A DNA stretch of 64,000 bases, from the NCBI GenBank assembly GCA_022792885.1, contig JAAWBX010000023.1, positions 17,233 to 81,232 of the forward strand, given 5' to 3'. How positions within the stretch are numbered: the stretch's first letter is position 1; each line of letters begins with the position of its first letter. A model generated the notes under the pieces. It was not told the DNA's origin, searched no databases, and saw only the letters and a list, made by a program, of their open reading frames with translations. This DNA comes from Lachnospiraceae bacterium (lineage in GTDB: Bacteria; Bacillota; Clostridia; Lachnospirales; Lachnospiraceae). Shown here piece by piece: positions 41,549 to 51,051 of the stretch. The translations under genes and the position numbers were made by a program.

Positions 41549-42301
41549 TACATATTCCTGAAGCGTCACCGTGTAACGCCCTTTCTTCGTCTCCGACCGG
41601 ATCCCCTCGTAAATAAATTTTCCCGTCCCCCGGACGGAAAATACGTCGCCTTCCTTCAGAATCCTGCTGTGATCCTCCTCCACTCTCCCGTTTACGAAAA
41701 CCTTTTTTTCCCGAAATATTTCCAGTATCCGGCTCCGGGAACATCCGCAGACCGCCGCCGCGATCACATCCAGACGCTCGGAAGCCACATTCTCCTTCCG
41801 CGTCTCCCGGACGGGTTTCACATCCTCCAGCGTAAGCGGCACTTCCCTTACATTCACAAGCGTATGCCTGACCCGGGTCAGATTCTCCCGGATAAAATCC
41901 GCAATACCGTCCGAACAATATACGTACGCCCGTTTCGGACGCACGACAATATCCCCCAAAAGCCCTCTGACGATCCCGAGATTCAGAAGGGCTCCCAGAT
42001 AATCCCTGTGCGTCAGAGGTTCCGCAAACTTCTCCGCCACCGGACAGATCTCCAGCAGCCGGATCGGAAATACCCTCGGATATCCCGTCTCCTCCTCCGA
42101 ACCGAACCCGGCCATCCGCCGCTCACAGGCTTCGTTTCCCCCGAAACATTCCCAGGAAACAAAATCCAGTTCCCGGCCCATCCGAAACAGAATATCCTGT
42201 TCCGCCGGGGAAAGGAAATTCGTATACAGATATATATTCCGCTGCCAGGCCCGCTTTGCCAGATCCAGTATGCGCCGTTTTACCAGCGTTTCCTCATCCA
42301 T
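41546..42301 (-). CDS. ylmH: YlmH-like RNA-binding protein with S4 domain
   Basis: The protein has 251 aa. The N-terminal domain (FLSPAEQDILFRMGRELDFV, FGGNEACERRMAGFG, PVAEKFAEPLTHRDYLGALL) is the YlmH family fold. The C-terminal S4 domain reads SERLDVIAAAVCGCSRSRIL and KVFVNGRVEEDHSRIL. YlmH-type proteins bind RNA or ribosomes and are usually near division genes. Here the gene follows nadE by 11 bp, so the usual dcw neighbours are absent. Confidence 0.9.
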   Translation of the reverse strand: MDEETLVKRRILDLAKRAWQRNIYLYTNFLSPAEQDILFRMGRELDFVSWECFGGNEACERRMAGFGSEEETGYPRVFPIRLLEICPVAEKFAEPLTHRDYLGALLNLGIVRGLLGDIVVRPKRAYVYCSDGIADFIRENLTRVRHTLVNVREVPLTLEDVKPVRETRKENVASERLDVIAAAVCGCSRSRILEIFREKKVFVNGRVEEDHSRILKEGDVFSVRGTGKFIYEGIRSETKKGRYTVTLQEYV

Positions 42302-42312
42302 ATGTCATCCTT

Positions 42313-44262
42313 TCATTCCTTTTTAAACTCCGGGCAGATCGCCTCCAATTCCGACAGCCACAGCCTCGCGCCGGCGTCGCTCGGCATTCTCAAGTCGCCC
42401 CTGGGAGACATCGCCACCGAGCCCACTTTCGGGCCGTCCGGCAGACAGGACCGTTTAAACTGCTGCGCAAAAAATCTGCGGTAAAACGTCTTCATCCATC
42501 GAAGGATCACCGCCTCCTCATACCGCCCGGCAAAAGCCAGACCGGCCAGACGGTAAATCTTCCCCGGCCGATAGCCGTAGCGGAGCATGTAATATAAAAA
42601 GAAATCATGCAGTTCGTAAGGCCCGACCAGATCTTCGGTCTTCTGTGCGATCTTGCCGTCCTCGGGCGGCAGAAGTTCCGGGCTCACCGGCGTGTCCAGC
42701 ACATCTCTCAGCACCCGCGACAATTCTTCTTCCTCGCAGGTATCCGCATAGTAGGCGACCAGATGGCGCACCAGCGTCTTGGGCACGGAGGCGTTGACCC
42801 CGTACATGGACATGTGATCCCCGTTGTACGTCGCCCAGCCCAGAGCCAGCTCCGACATATCGCCGGTCCCGATCACCAGCCCTCCGCTCTGATTCGCCAG
42901 ATCCATCAGCACCTGGGTCCGTTCTCTCGCCTGGGAATTCTCGTACGTCACGTCCAGTTTGTCCGTCTCATGGCCGATATCCGCAAAATGCTGCGTCACC
43001 GCTTTCTTAATATTGACTTCCTTCAATTCCGCCCCCAGCACGCGCGCCATCCGGCAGGCGTTCGCGTACGTGCGGTCCGTCGTCCCGAAACAGGGCATGG
43101 TCACGGCCAAAATCTGTTCCTTGGGAAGCCCCAGAAGATCAAACGCCTTCGCCGTCACCAGAAGCGCCAGCGTAGAATCCAGGCCGCCCGAGACGCCGAC
43201 CACCGCGCGGGAAGCCCCGATCTTCTCCATCCGGGATTTTAGACCGGACGCCTGGATCATCAGAATTTCCTCGCAGCGCTTCCTCCTTGCGGATTCTTCG
43301 TCCGGCACGAACGGCGCCGGATCGATCCGGCGTTTCAACGTCAGATCCGGCGTCTCCCGGAATGAAAAAAACACGGTCTGATAGCCTTTTCCCCGATCGG
43401 ACCCGAAGGTTCCCATCCTCCGCCTTTCGACGACCAGCCGATCCAGATCCACCTCCGCCGTCATAATACCGGAAGAAAAGCGGGGGGATTCCCCGAGGAT
43501 CGTCCCGTCCTCCGCGATCAGACTGTGCCCGGAGAACACCAGATCCGTCGTGGACTCTCCGTCCCCGGCGCTGGCGTATACATACGCGCAGAGACATTTT
43601 GCCGACTGCAGGCTTATCAGGCTCTTCCGATAATCCGATTTCCCGGTCGTCTCGTCGCTGGCCGACCCGTTCACGATCACCGTAGCCCCGGCCAGCGCGT
43701 GCCGGATGCTGGGAGAATCCGGCGCCCAGACATCCTCGCAGACCTCGGCCCCCACTACCAGCTCCGGAAACTCTTCGCAGACAAACAGCAGATCCGTCCC
43801 CATCCAGGCGGCTCCCCACCCGCCGTCCGGCTTCTTATAGATCACCGGCTCCGGTTCCCGCCATCCGGCTCCGAAATGCCTGGCCTCATAAAATTCGCCG
43901 TAATTCGGAATAAAGCTCTTCGGTATCAGCCCCAAAAGCTCCCCGTGAAACAGCACGGCCATACAGTTGTACAGCCGCCCCCGCTCCTCCCAGGGAAGCC
44001 CGACGACATAAAGACAGTCCAAAGCTTCGCTCGCCCGCATCAGACGGGTGAGCGAAGCCTTCGCCTCCCGAACCAGCGAGGTCTGCAAAAAAAGATCCTC
44101 GCAGGTGTAACCGCTCAAACAAAGCTCCGGAAACACGGCGATCTTCACCCCGGCGCCGGCGCACGCTTTCATCTGTTCTTCAATAGCCGCCCGGTTTGCC
44201 TCCGGATCCGCCACCGTGACCTTCGGCACCGCCGCGGCCACCCGCACATAATGATCTCTCAT
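42313..44262 (-). CDS. nadE: Glutamine-dependent NAD+ synthase
   Basis: The protein has 649 aa. The N-terminal nitrilase-type amidase has the Glu-Lys-Cys triad regions (VFPELCLSGYTCEDLF, LIPKSFIPNY, GAEVCEDVWAPDS). The C-terminal synthetase has the PP-loop SGGLDSTLALLV, then GTGDMSELALGWATYNGDHM. It makes NAD+ from nicotinate adenine dinucleotide using glutamine nitrogen and ATP. Length and domain order are those of the two-domain enzyme. Confidence 0.97.
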   Translation of the reverse strand: MRDHYVRVAAAVPKVTVADPEANRAAIEEQMKACAGAGVKIAVFPELCLSGYTCEDLFLQTSLVREAKASLTRLMRASEALDCLYVVGLPWEERGRLYNCMAVLFHGELLGLIPKSFIPNYGEFYEARHFGAGWREPEPVIYKKPDGGWGAAWMGTDLLFVCEEFPELVVGAEVCEDVWAPDSPSIRHALAGATVIVNGSASDETTGKSDYRKSLISLQSAKCLCAYVYASAGDGESTTDLVFSGHSLIAEDGTILGESPRFSSGIMTAEVDLDRLVVERRRMGTFGSDRGKGYQTVFFSFRETPDLTLKRRIDPAPFVPDEESARRKRCEEILMIQASGLKSRMEKIGASRAVVGVSGGLDSTLALLVTAKAFDLLGLPKEQILAVTMPCFGTTDRTYANACRMARVLGAELKEVNIKKAVTQHFADIGHETDKLDVTYENSQARERTQVLMDLANQSGGLVIGTGDMSELALGWATYNGDHMSMYGVNASVPKTLVRHLVAYYADTCEEEELSRVLRDVLDTPVSPELLPPEDGKIAQKTEDLVGPYELHDFFLYYMLRYGYRPGKIYRLAGLAFAGRYEEAVILRWMKTFYRRFFAQQFKRSCLPDGPKVGSVAMSPRGDLRMPSDAGARLWLSELEAICPEFKKE

Positions 44263-44335
44263 GTTTATGTCTCCTCTCGCGAAAACCTTCTTTTTCCGAT
44301 ATTTTACAACAGCGCCCCCGGATTTGCAATCCGCG

Positions 44336-45028
44336 CTATTCGTAAAATTTATAGCCGACCCGCCACACGGTCTGAATATAGCGGGGCCTGGCAGGATTCG
44401 GTTCGATCTTCTCCCGGATCTTCCGGATAAAGACCGTAATGGTATTGACGTCGCTGTCGTTATGCTTCCCCCAGATATGTTCCAGAATCTGCTGCCTGGT
44501 AAACACCTGTCCCGGATGGGCCGCCATCAGCGCCAAGATTTCAAACTCCTTCGAAGTCAGTTCCACTTTGCGCCCCTGGATTCGCGCCTCATAGCGGTTA
44601 AAAAAAATCTCCAGCTCCCCGAACCGCGCCACGTCCCGGCGTTCCAGGCAGCTCTCCTCCGGCTCGGATTGGTAACGGCGAAGCACCGCCTCCACCCGAA
44701 GGGAAAGCTCCAGCGGCGTAAACGGTTTTACCAGATAATCATCCGCTCCGGCTCTGAAACCGATACTCTTATCTACAATATCCCCCTTTGCCGACAAAAA
44801 TATTACCGGCATCTGATAACGTGCCTCCCGAATCTCCCGGCACAGATCAAATCCGTTCACTCCGGGAAGCATCACGTCCAGAATCAAAAGATCCGGACGT
44901 TCCGCCTCCAGCATCGCAAACACCTCGCTCCCGTCCAAAGCTGAGCAAAATTCATAACCGTCCTTTTCCATCAGATGGCGCACGGTCATACGGATGTTCT
45001 CATCGTCATCGATCAGCATGATCTTCAT
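44336..45028 (-). CDS. OmpR-family response regulator linked to the Dms-type reductase
   Basis: The protein has 230 aa. The receiver shows MLIDDDENIRM, LLILDVMLPGVNG and VIFLSAKGDIV. The effector domain has LTSKEFEILALMAAHPGQVF, TVFIRKIREKIEPN and VWRVGYKFYE. The gene follows the haem-motif kinase by 22 bp and is the likely partner. The pair probably controls the reductase operon upstream. Confidence 0.95.
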   Translation of the reverse strand: MKIMLIDDDENIRMTVRHLMEKDGYEFCSALDGSEVFAMLEAERPDLLILDVMLPGVNGFDLCREIREARYQMPVIFLSAKGDIVDKSIGFRAGADDYLVKPFTPLELSLRVEAVLRRYQSEPEESCLERRDVARFGELEIFFNRYEARIQGRKVELTSKEFEILALMAAHPGQVFTRQQILEHIWGKHNDSDVNTITVFIRKIREKIEPNPARPRYIQTVWRVGYKFYE

Positions 45029-45050
45029 TCATACGTCCTCCCCCGGCCTT

Positions 45051-46739
45051 TTACCGGTCCGATTCTACAATTTTCTTCCCTCCCGGCACGGACAGATCCG
45101 AAGGAATCCGCACCGTAAACACGCTGCCCGCCCCCGGAACGCTCTCCACAGACACGTCCCCGCCGTGCAGCTCCGTCCACTTCTTAACCAGCGTCAGCCC
45201 CAGGCCGCTTCCCCCGTATCGTCTGGCCACACTGCGGTCGCTCTGAATAAATTTGTCAAAAATGCGATCCTGGTCCTCTCTCGCAATCCCGATTCCGTTA
45301 TCCTCCACCCGAATCTCGATCCGTCTTTCTTCCTCCCGATAGCGAACGACAAGCCTCACCAGACCGCCTTCCTGTGTAAATTTGCCGGCGTTGCTCAAAA
45401 GATTCTCCAGAATATGGAAAATCATCTCGCTGTCCGCCACAAACAGAGGCACGTTTAACGCCGCGTCAATCTCGAATCCGACTCCTCTTTTTGCGAAGAT
45501 CGGGCTGACCCGCTCTTCGAGCGCCGACACGACGTCCACAATATCCATGACTTCCAAAGCCATCTCCTCCGCCGAAGTTTCCAGGCGAAACAGATTCAGC
45601 GTATTGTTGATCGTGTTCAGCAAATGTTCCGTGTTATCCCGGATCCGACGAACGATATCCGCCCCGGCTTCGTTTTCGGCCAGATCCGTCTCCAAAAGCA
45701 TCTCCGTAAAAAGAATTGTGGACGTCAAAGGCGTCCTGAGTTCGTGCGTCATAACCGCCAGGAAATCCGATTTGGAACGGTTCTCCTCCGTCAGGCTCCG
45801 ATTCACTTTCTCAAGCTGCTGCTGTTTCTGTTCCAGCACGCGGTTCAGATCCGTCAGCTCCCGGGTCCGGCCGGCTACCTGATTCTCCAGATTCTCATAC
45901 ACCGCGTTCAGTTCCCGTGACATCTCATTAAAACAGCGCACCAGTTCGCTGATCTCGCTGTGATTCTTCATCTCCTCGACCCGGACGTTTCCGTGGTCCT
46001 CCGCCATCCGGGCCACCCCGGCCTGCAAACGGCTTAAAGGGTTCAATACCAGCACCGACACCGCCACATAAAGCCCGGCGCTGACCGCGATCATCAGACA
46101 GATAAAAAAGAAAAAACCGCTGAAAATATTGCTCCTCAGATCCGCGTCGTACGTCTCCATCGGGATGATAATGCTGATCGCGCCGACGACCTCCCCCGGC
46201 TCCAGGCCCTCTTTGGGATATCCCGTCTCGTCGATCTCTCCGGCCGGCCCGCCGTGACAGTCCAGACAGCTCTCTTCCATGAGAAGCTCCGACACATAAC
46301 GGTATACCCGGCGGCCTTCATAATCGACCACGTCCCCGTAATCCGCCCGCCCGGCATGTTCCGCCAGATAGCGCATGGCTCCCGCCTCAAAATCATCCGG
46401 ACTGTCCAGCGGATTTCTCGGATTCAAGCTGGTATAGTGAAAAATATAATCGGAATCCTGAGAAAATAAAGCGCCTACGCTCTTCCCCACAATCGCGCAG
46501 TATAACCCCTTAAACTCGTACTCGCCTTCGTCGTTATAATTGATGCGATCCTGATTGATCGCCATAAATTTCCACACCGCATCCATCTCCCGGGTCATAA
46601 CCCGGGCTTTTTCCAGCACCTCGTCCTGCATCTGGGCTTTCTGGGAAGCGGTCAGCCAGATCATAAAAGCCAGAGAAACCACCGATATCATAATCCCGAT
46701 AATGATAATCAGTTTTTCTCTCAGCCGAAATCGTTTCAT
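45051..46739 (-). CDS. Histidine kinase with DUF3365 haem-type sensor
   Basis: The protein has 562 aa from the ATG at 46739; a GGGGG ribosome site precedes it. TM1 (LIIIIGIMISVVSLAFMIWL) is followed by an extracytoplasmic DUF3365-like domain to about residue 190 that contains ESCLDCHGG, a CxxCH haem c motif. TM2, HAMP, a coiled coil, HisKA (LAVMTHELRTPLTSTILF) and HATPase_c (NLLSNAGKFT, VEDNGIGIA, GSGLGLTLVKK) complete it. It may sense redox state or a haem ligand. Covalent haem would need a cytochrome c maturation system, not seen here. Confidence 0.92.
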   Translation of the reverse strand: MKRFRLREKLIIIIGIMISVVSLAFMIWLTASQKAQMQDEVLEKARVMTREMDAVWKFMAINQDRINYNDEGEYEFKGLYCAIVGKSVGALFSQDSDYIFHYTSLNPRNPLDSPDDFEAGAMRYLAEHAGRADYGDVVDYEGRRVYRYVSELLMEESCLDCHGGPAGEIDETGYPKEGLEPGEVVGAISIIIPMETYDADLRSNIFSGFFFFICLMIAVSAGLYVAVSVLVLNPLSRLQAGVARMAEDHGNVRVEEMKNHSEISELVRCFNEMSRELNAVYENLENQVAGRTRELTDLNRVLEQKQQQLEKVNRSLTEENRSKSDFLAVMTHELRTPLTSTILFTEMLLETDLAENEAGADIVRRIRDNTEHLLNTINNTLNLFRLETSAEEMALEVMDIVDVVSALEERVSPIFAKRGVGFEIDAALNVPLFVADSEMIFHILENLLSNAGKFTQEGGLVRLVVRYREEERRIEIRVEDNGIGIAREDQDRIFDKFIQSDRSVARRYGGSGLGLTLVKKWTELHGGDVSVESVPGAGSVFTVRIPSDLSVPGGKKIVESDR

Positions 46740-46764
46740 ACCCATCCCCCGCTTCTTAAGGCCG

Positions 46765-46793
46765 ATTATATCATGTCCCTTTCCCATGCACAA
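46765..46793 (-). promoter_or_regulatory. Internal promoter for the kinase-regulator pair
   Basis: On the minus strand TTGTGC (46793-46788) and TATAAT (46770-46765) are 17 bp apart. The pair can thus be expressed apart from the reductase genes. Confidence 0.65.
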
Positions 46794-46795
46794 CA

Positions 46796-46819
46796 CCCCT
46801 GCCGGCAAAAGGGCAGGGG
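46796..46819 (-). terminator. Hairpin between reductase B subunit and kinase genes
   Basis: GCCCCTGCC-type arms (CCCCTGCC and GGCAGGGG) form an 8-bp stem. The minus-strand side is followed by TGTTGTG rather than a T run, so it is a weak terminator or RNA processing site. Confidence 0.5.
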
Positions 46820-46858
46820 CGGTTTGTACGTTTATGGCAGCCGCGAAATTCCGGACTG

Positions 46859-47434
46859 TCAATAGATCTTCCTGACAAAATCATTTTCCTTTGCGCATGC
46901 CTTCGCCTTGATCCGGATCGAAGGATTGGTCTTGGCAGCAGAAGGCATACAGGGCAGCTCCGATACCAAATCGGAGCCGTACTTCGCCTCCAGATCCTCC
47001 CGTTCGCCGAAATCCAGACACCGCATCACACACGAATCCACGCAGACGGGATTCCTTCCCTGTTTGCGGAATGCGATGCAACTGTCGCATTTTTGTACGA
47101 TCCCGATCTCCTCCATGTACTGCGGGACGCTGTAGGGGCATTTCTCCACGCAGGTCTTACAGCCGATACAAATCTCGTCGTTATGTAAGACCACGCCCTC
47201 TTCGCTCTTATACATCGCTCCGGTGGGGCAGTTCCTTACGCACTCCGGGTTTTCACAGTGATTGCAGGAGGCCGACCAGTGATAACCGTCCGCCTTCGGG
47301 TAAGAACCCGTCTCGTAAGAATGTACGGTCCTGAAAAGCACGCCCAAAGGCAGATCGTTTTTATCCTTGCAGGCCGTCTGGCAGGTGCGGCACCCGATGC
47401 AGGATGTCATATCAAAATAGAATCCCAACGCCAT
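46859..47434 (-). CDS. DmsB-like four-cluster ferredoxin subunit
   Basis: The protein has 191 aa. Four cysteine groups for [4Fe-4S] clusters are visible: CIGCRTCQTACKDKNDLP, CNHCENPECVRNCPTGAM, CIGCKTCVEKCPYSVPQ, and CDSCIAF with CVDSCVMRCLDF. This is the electron-transfer subunit of DMSO-reductase family enzymes. It follows the catalytic subunit by 15 bp. No gene for a DmsC-type anchor is nearby, so its electron donor is uncertain. Confidence 0.93.
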   Translation of the reverse strand: MALGFYFDMTSCIGCRTCQTACKDKNDLPLGVLFRTVHSYETGSYPKADGYHWSASCNHCENPECVRNCPTGAMYKSEEGVVLHNDEICIGCKTCVEKCPYSVPQYMEEIGIVQKCDSCIAFRKQGRNPVCVDSCVMRCLDFGEREDLEAKYGSDLVSELPCMPSAAKTNPSIRIKAKACAKENDFVRKIY

Positions 47435-47449
47435 AGTTTGTCTCCTCCC

Positions 47450-50188
47450 TTATTCTTTCACGGGAATCCGCTGAGGCACGTCCACGTCCCGGCCCAGAGG
47501 TTCCCCCGTATATTTTTCAATATTTCCGATATTCGTATTGAAACCGGAAATACCGGCACCCTGCGGAAGCTGGCCGCTGATATAATTATCCGCCCCGGCC
47601 CTGTCGATACCCGTTTCCTCGTCCACGTCCACCCAGGCGCCATGAGGCAGGCCGATCACGCCCGGCATATAGCGTTCCGTCAGAAACGCGTTCCGAAGCG
47701 TTTTTCCGTAAGGCGTGGTAATCAGGACCGTGTCGCCCTCGGCGATTTTCCTCTCCTTCGCGTCGGACGCGTTTAAGAAGACCGGATTCTCATATGCCTC
47801 CCGCATCCAGGTCACGTTGTCAAACACCGTGTGCGAGCGGCGCAGATAATGGGGATTGGTGATCTGGAACGGATATTCTCCTTTTTCCTTCTTCTCCCAA
47901 TCTTTAAAGGTCTGGGAATAGCCGCCCTGAACCTCGATGTAAGTCGGGATCGGTTTGATCGTGCTGTAGCCCATGGAGTTGATCCGGTCCGCCAGCTTCT
48001 TACTGTAGATCTCCAGCTTGCCGCTCTCGGAAGAGGCCAGCGGATTCGCTTCCGGATCTTCCCGGAACTTCTCATACGCAATATAACCGTAAGGGTCGCC
48101 TTCTTTGCGCTCCACCTGATAGATCCCCTTTTCCCGGAACTCCGTCATGGAAATCCGGCCCTCCTGAGGCTCGCCCTCCACGCCGAGTTCCCTGATTTCG
48201 TCCGCGGTGACGGATACCAGATTTTCGTAACCTTCGCCGTCCTCCCGAATTACCTGGCAGGTCGCCATGGTATTAAAATACTGCTGCGTATAGTCAAACG
48301 GGTAAACCTCCTTCGGATCGATCCCCAGTTTTTCCGCAATAAGCATGGCGATCTCCTGATCGCTCTTGCATTCATACATGGGCTTTGTCACCTGCGAGTA
48401 AGTGATCAACATTTCCCGGTTGCCCGTGTGTCTTAAATTTCCGCCCATAAATCCGCCGATCTTTTCCCATTCCGTGACGACCGGAAGCACGATATCCGAA
48501 TATTTCGCGTTCGTGGTGAGGAACTGAGCGTTGCTGACTACAAAATCCACTTTCCGCGTGGCTTCGATGCCCTTCGCCATCCCGTCGTTGGTCTGAAGCA
48601 TGGCGAACGCGCCCTGATAGATCATACGGATATCGATCTCGCGCTCCTCCCCCCGCATATACTGGTTATCGGCGTGAGTCCCGCCGCTGCCGGTCCAGTT
48701 ATATTTACCGGTCAGGATCGCGTCCCAGATCTGATTGGCGTTGATACAATCGTCCACCGGGTTGGCGATCGCCGGAAGCCCGCTGCCGCCCACTTTCACC
48801 AGAGCCGGGCCGCCGTTGCCGGAAGTCGCGTGCATGGTGCTTCCCGTCATATGGCCGGATTTGCCCATGTGACCGGTCATGGCGCCGATCGTCATGATCA
48901 ACTGAGGCAGATTATCGGAATTTCTCGTCCGGCCGGACGCCATCCCCGCGTAGAAAGCGACTCTGTGATCCTTTCCCATCGCCTCCGCCAGTTCGCGCAC
49001 CTTCCCGGGCGCCGCTCCGGTCAGTTCTTCGGCCCACTCCGGCGTCTTCGGCACGCCGTCGTAGGTTCCCAGCACGTAATCCTTAAAATTCCCCTTCGGG
49101 TCTTCTCCTTCCGGCATATGCGCCTCGTCGAAACCGATCGTACAGCGATTTAAAAAATCCCAGTCGATCAGAGGATTCTTCTCCGGATCATCCTCCGTGA
49201 TCAGCACATACGCCAGGGAGAGCAAAAACGCCGTATCCGTACAGGGCCGCACCGGGATCCAGTCCGCTTCCAGAAGCGAATAGGTTTCGTTGTAATAGGG
49301 GTCAATGGCAATGAATTTCGCGCCCGCTTTTTTTGCCTGCATATAATGCCAGCTTGAACTTCCCTGCGCGCTCCAGGCCGGATTCATGGAAAGCATCACG
49401 ATCGTCTCGCAGTTTCTCATATCCAGCCGGTCGTTGACGGTCTGGTCAAACGCATCCAAGAAAAATCCCACGGTCCGGGGCGTAAACGCCCAGCTTCCGA
49501 ACGAATTGGTGTTCCAATAGCCGCAGTAGCCGCCGAACAAAGCGGCCGTCCGCATGATCTCGTCGCCCTTCGGGATAAAGATCGCGCGGTTCCCGTAAGC
49601 TTCCTTGATCCGCTTCATCTCCCCCGCAATATAATCCGCGGCCTCGTCCCAGGAGATCCGCTCCCACTCGTCCCGGCCCCTCATCTCGCCGTGGGCGTTC
49701 GCGCCGCCGCCGGGCTGCCAGCTCTTCCGCTTCATCGGGTATTTTAAACGATCGGCGCCAAATACCTGTTTTCTCTGGGAACGCCCTCTTAAGCACCCTC
49801 TCTGCTGAGGGAAATCCGGCGTATCCTCATGCGTATCGTCCGTCTTCTGGCGAACGACCACGCCGTCCGCCACCAGAGCTTTATTCAGACAGCGCCCGCC
49901 GCAGTTATGCCAGCAGGCCGCCGTAATCCAGGTCCCTCCTTTATCCGGATCTTCAAAAGCCGCTTCCTGCCCGGCCGAGGCTTCCGTCGAAACGTCCCCT
50001 TCCGCCAGGGAAGATGTTTTTGCTGCGGCCGTTCCGGTTTCCGAAGACCCCGCCGTCGTCGTCAGATTCCCGGCATCCCGACATCCGGCCAACGAAACCC
50101 CCGCAAGGGAAACGGTGGCCGCCAGGCTTCCTTTCAGGAAATCCCTGCGGCCGATCTGGCGATTCCGGATTTGTTCCAATAATTTCAT
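47450..50188 (-). CDS. DMSO-reductase family molybdopterin oxidoreductase, catalytic subunit
   Basis: The protein has 912 aa. A Tat signal (IGRRDFLKGSLAATVSLAGV) ends in SLAGC, which may also be a lipobox. The [4Fe-4S] site reads CWHNCGGRCLNKALVADG with a fourth Cys in QQRGCLRGR. The molybdopterin core follows (WERISWDEAADYIAGEMKRI, FGGYCGYWNTNSFGS, LSMNPAWSAQGSS), and a C-terminal dinucleotide-binding domain has LITTPYGKTLRNAFLTER. It is exported folded and reduces an unknown acceptor; S- or N-oxides are typical. A strong promoter precedes it. Confidence 0.94.
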   Translation of the reverse strand: MKLLEQIRNRQIGRRDFLKGSLAATVSLAGVSLAGCRDAGNLTTTAGSSETGTAAAKTSSLAEGDVSTEASAGQEAAFEDPDKGGTWITAACWHNCGGRCLNKALVADGVVVRQKTDDTHEDTPDFPQQRGCLRGRSQRKQVFGADRLKYPMKRKSWQPGGGANAHGEMRGRDEWERISWDEAADYIAGEMKRIKEAYGNRAIFIPKGDEIMRTAALFGGYCGYWNTNSFGSWAFTPRTVGFFLDAFDQTVNDRLDMRNCETIVMLSMNPAWSAQGSSSWHYMQAKKAGAKFIAIDPYYNETYSLLEADWIPVRPCTDTAFLLSLAYVLITEDDPEKNPLIDWDFLNRCTIGFDEAHMPEGEDPKGNFKDYVLGTYDGVPKTPEWAEELTGAAPGKVRELAEAMGKDHRVAFYAGMASGRTRNSDNLPQLIMTIGAMTGHMGKSGHMTGSTMHATSGNGGPALVKVGGSGLPAIANPVDDCINANQIWDAILTGKYNWTGSGGTHADNQYMRGEEREIDIRMIYQGAFAMLQTNDGMAKGIEATRKVDFVVSNAQFLTTNAKYSDIVLPVVTEWEKIGGFMGGNLRHTGNREMLITYSQVTKPMYECKSDQEIAMLIAEKLGIDPKEVYPFDYTQQYFNTMATCQVIREDGEGYENLVSVTADEIRELGVEGEPQEGRISMTEFREKGIYQVERKEGDPYGYIAYEKFREDPEANPLASSESGKLEIYSKKLADRINSMGYSTIKPIPTYIEVQGGYSQTFKDWEKKEKGEYPFQITNPHYLRRSHTVFDNVTWMREAYENPVFLNASDAKERKIAEGDTVLITTPYGKTLRNAFLTERYMPGVIGLPHGAWVDVDEETGIDRAGADNYISGQLPQGAGISGFNTNIGNIEKYTGEPLGRDVDVPQRIPVKE

Positions 50189-50222
50189 GCTCGTACCCCT
50201 TTCGCGTTTTATCGATGCCTAC

Positions 50223-50251
50223 ATTCTAAAAAAGAAAAAAACTAATGTCAA
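50223..50251 (-). promoter_or_regulatory. Promoter of the reductase operon
   Basis: On the minus strand TTGACA (50251-50246) and TAGAAT (50228-50223) are 17 bp apart, 35 bp before the start codon. The rest of 50252-50418 has AT-rich runs and a TATACT box at 50383-50388 for the plus-strand gene. Confidence 0.75.
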
Positions 50252-50418
50252 TTTTCTCACTCTTTTGGTTTTCTTTCCTTTTTCTTTCTAAATTATTAAC
50301 AACGAGTGTTTCCGCCTCCCGTTAAAAACACGGATACCTGCTCTTAAAAAAAACTTAACTATACAAATATAGGCTTTTATAGTATACTGACAGAGTGAAT
50401 TTTTCATTTGGAGGTATT

Positions 50419-50988
50419 ATGAAAACTCATTCGATCTATATCGTATTAAGTCAGACCGGTACTTACCCGTCCCGGCTGATCCGTTTCTATACAAGAGAAC
50501 CCTATGCGCACGCGTCGATCGCTCTGGATCCGGAGCTGAAGGAGATGTACAGTTTTGCCCGCCGCGGCTTATATAATCCGCTGAACGCAGGCTTTGTGGA
50601 AGAACATATCGACAGCGGCGTTTTCGGCCGCTGCAAGAACACCCGCTGTTCCGTCTTTGAACTGAAGATCAATGACGAACAGTACACGCGTCTCAGAAAA
50701 CAGATCGATCTGTTTAAGGAGAACCGGGAACTGTGTTCTTACAATTTTCTCGGCATTTTCGGTGTTATTTTCCATATTCCGGTCGACCGCGAATTTACTT
50801 ATTTCTGCTCCCAGTTTGTCGCGGAACTGTTAAAGCGGAGCCATGTCCGAATCCTGAATAAAAATTCCGCCCTGGTCCGCCCGATGGATTTTCGGACCAA
50901 TCCTTATCTCACAAGGATCTACACCGGCCCGCTGTCCCTCTACCGCGCGACAATTTCCCACGGGCAGACGGAACTTCAAGCGGGATAA
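50419..50988 (+). CDS. YiiX-like permuted papain-fold amidase
   Basis: The protein has 189 aa from the ATG at 50419 after GGAGG. It contains YIVLSQTGTYPSRLIRFY and YAHASIALDPELKEMY, with the catalytic His in AHASIAL, then FTYFCSQFVAELLKRS with the catalytic Cys. This His-before-Cys order is that of the YaeF/YiiX and related NlpC-like families, which cut peptide or lipid amide bonds. No signal peptide is present. The substrate is unknown. Confidence 0.8.
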   Translation: MKTHSIYIVLSQTGTYPSRLIRFYTREPYAHASIALDPELKEMYSFARRGLYNPLNAGFVEEHIDSGVFGRCKNTRCSVFELKINDEQYTRLRKQIDLFKENRELCSYNFLGIFGVIFHIPVDREFTYFCSQFVAELLKRSHVRILNKNSALVRPMDFRTNPYLTRIYTGPLSLYRATISHGQTELQAG

Positions 50989-51051
50989 TCCCCTTGGATG
51001 CATGACAAAAAACGGGCGCCGGCCCGTTTATTTACAGGAGGTATGCCATTT

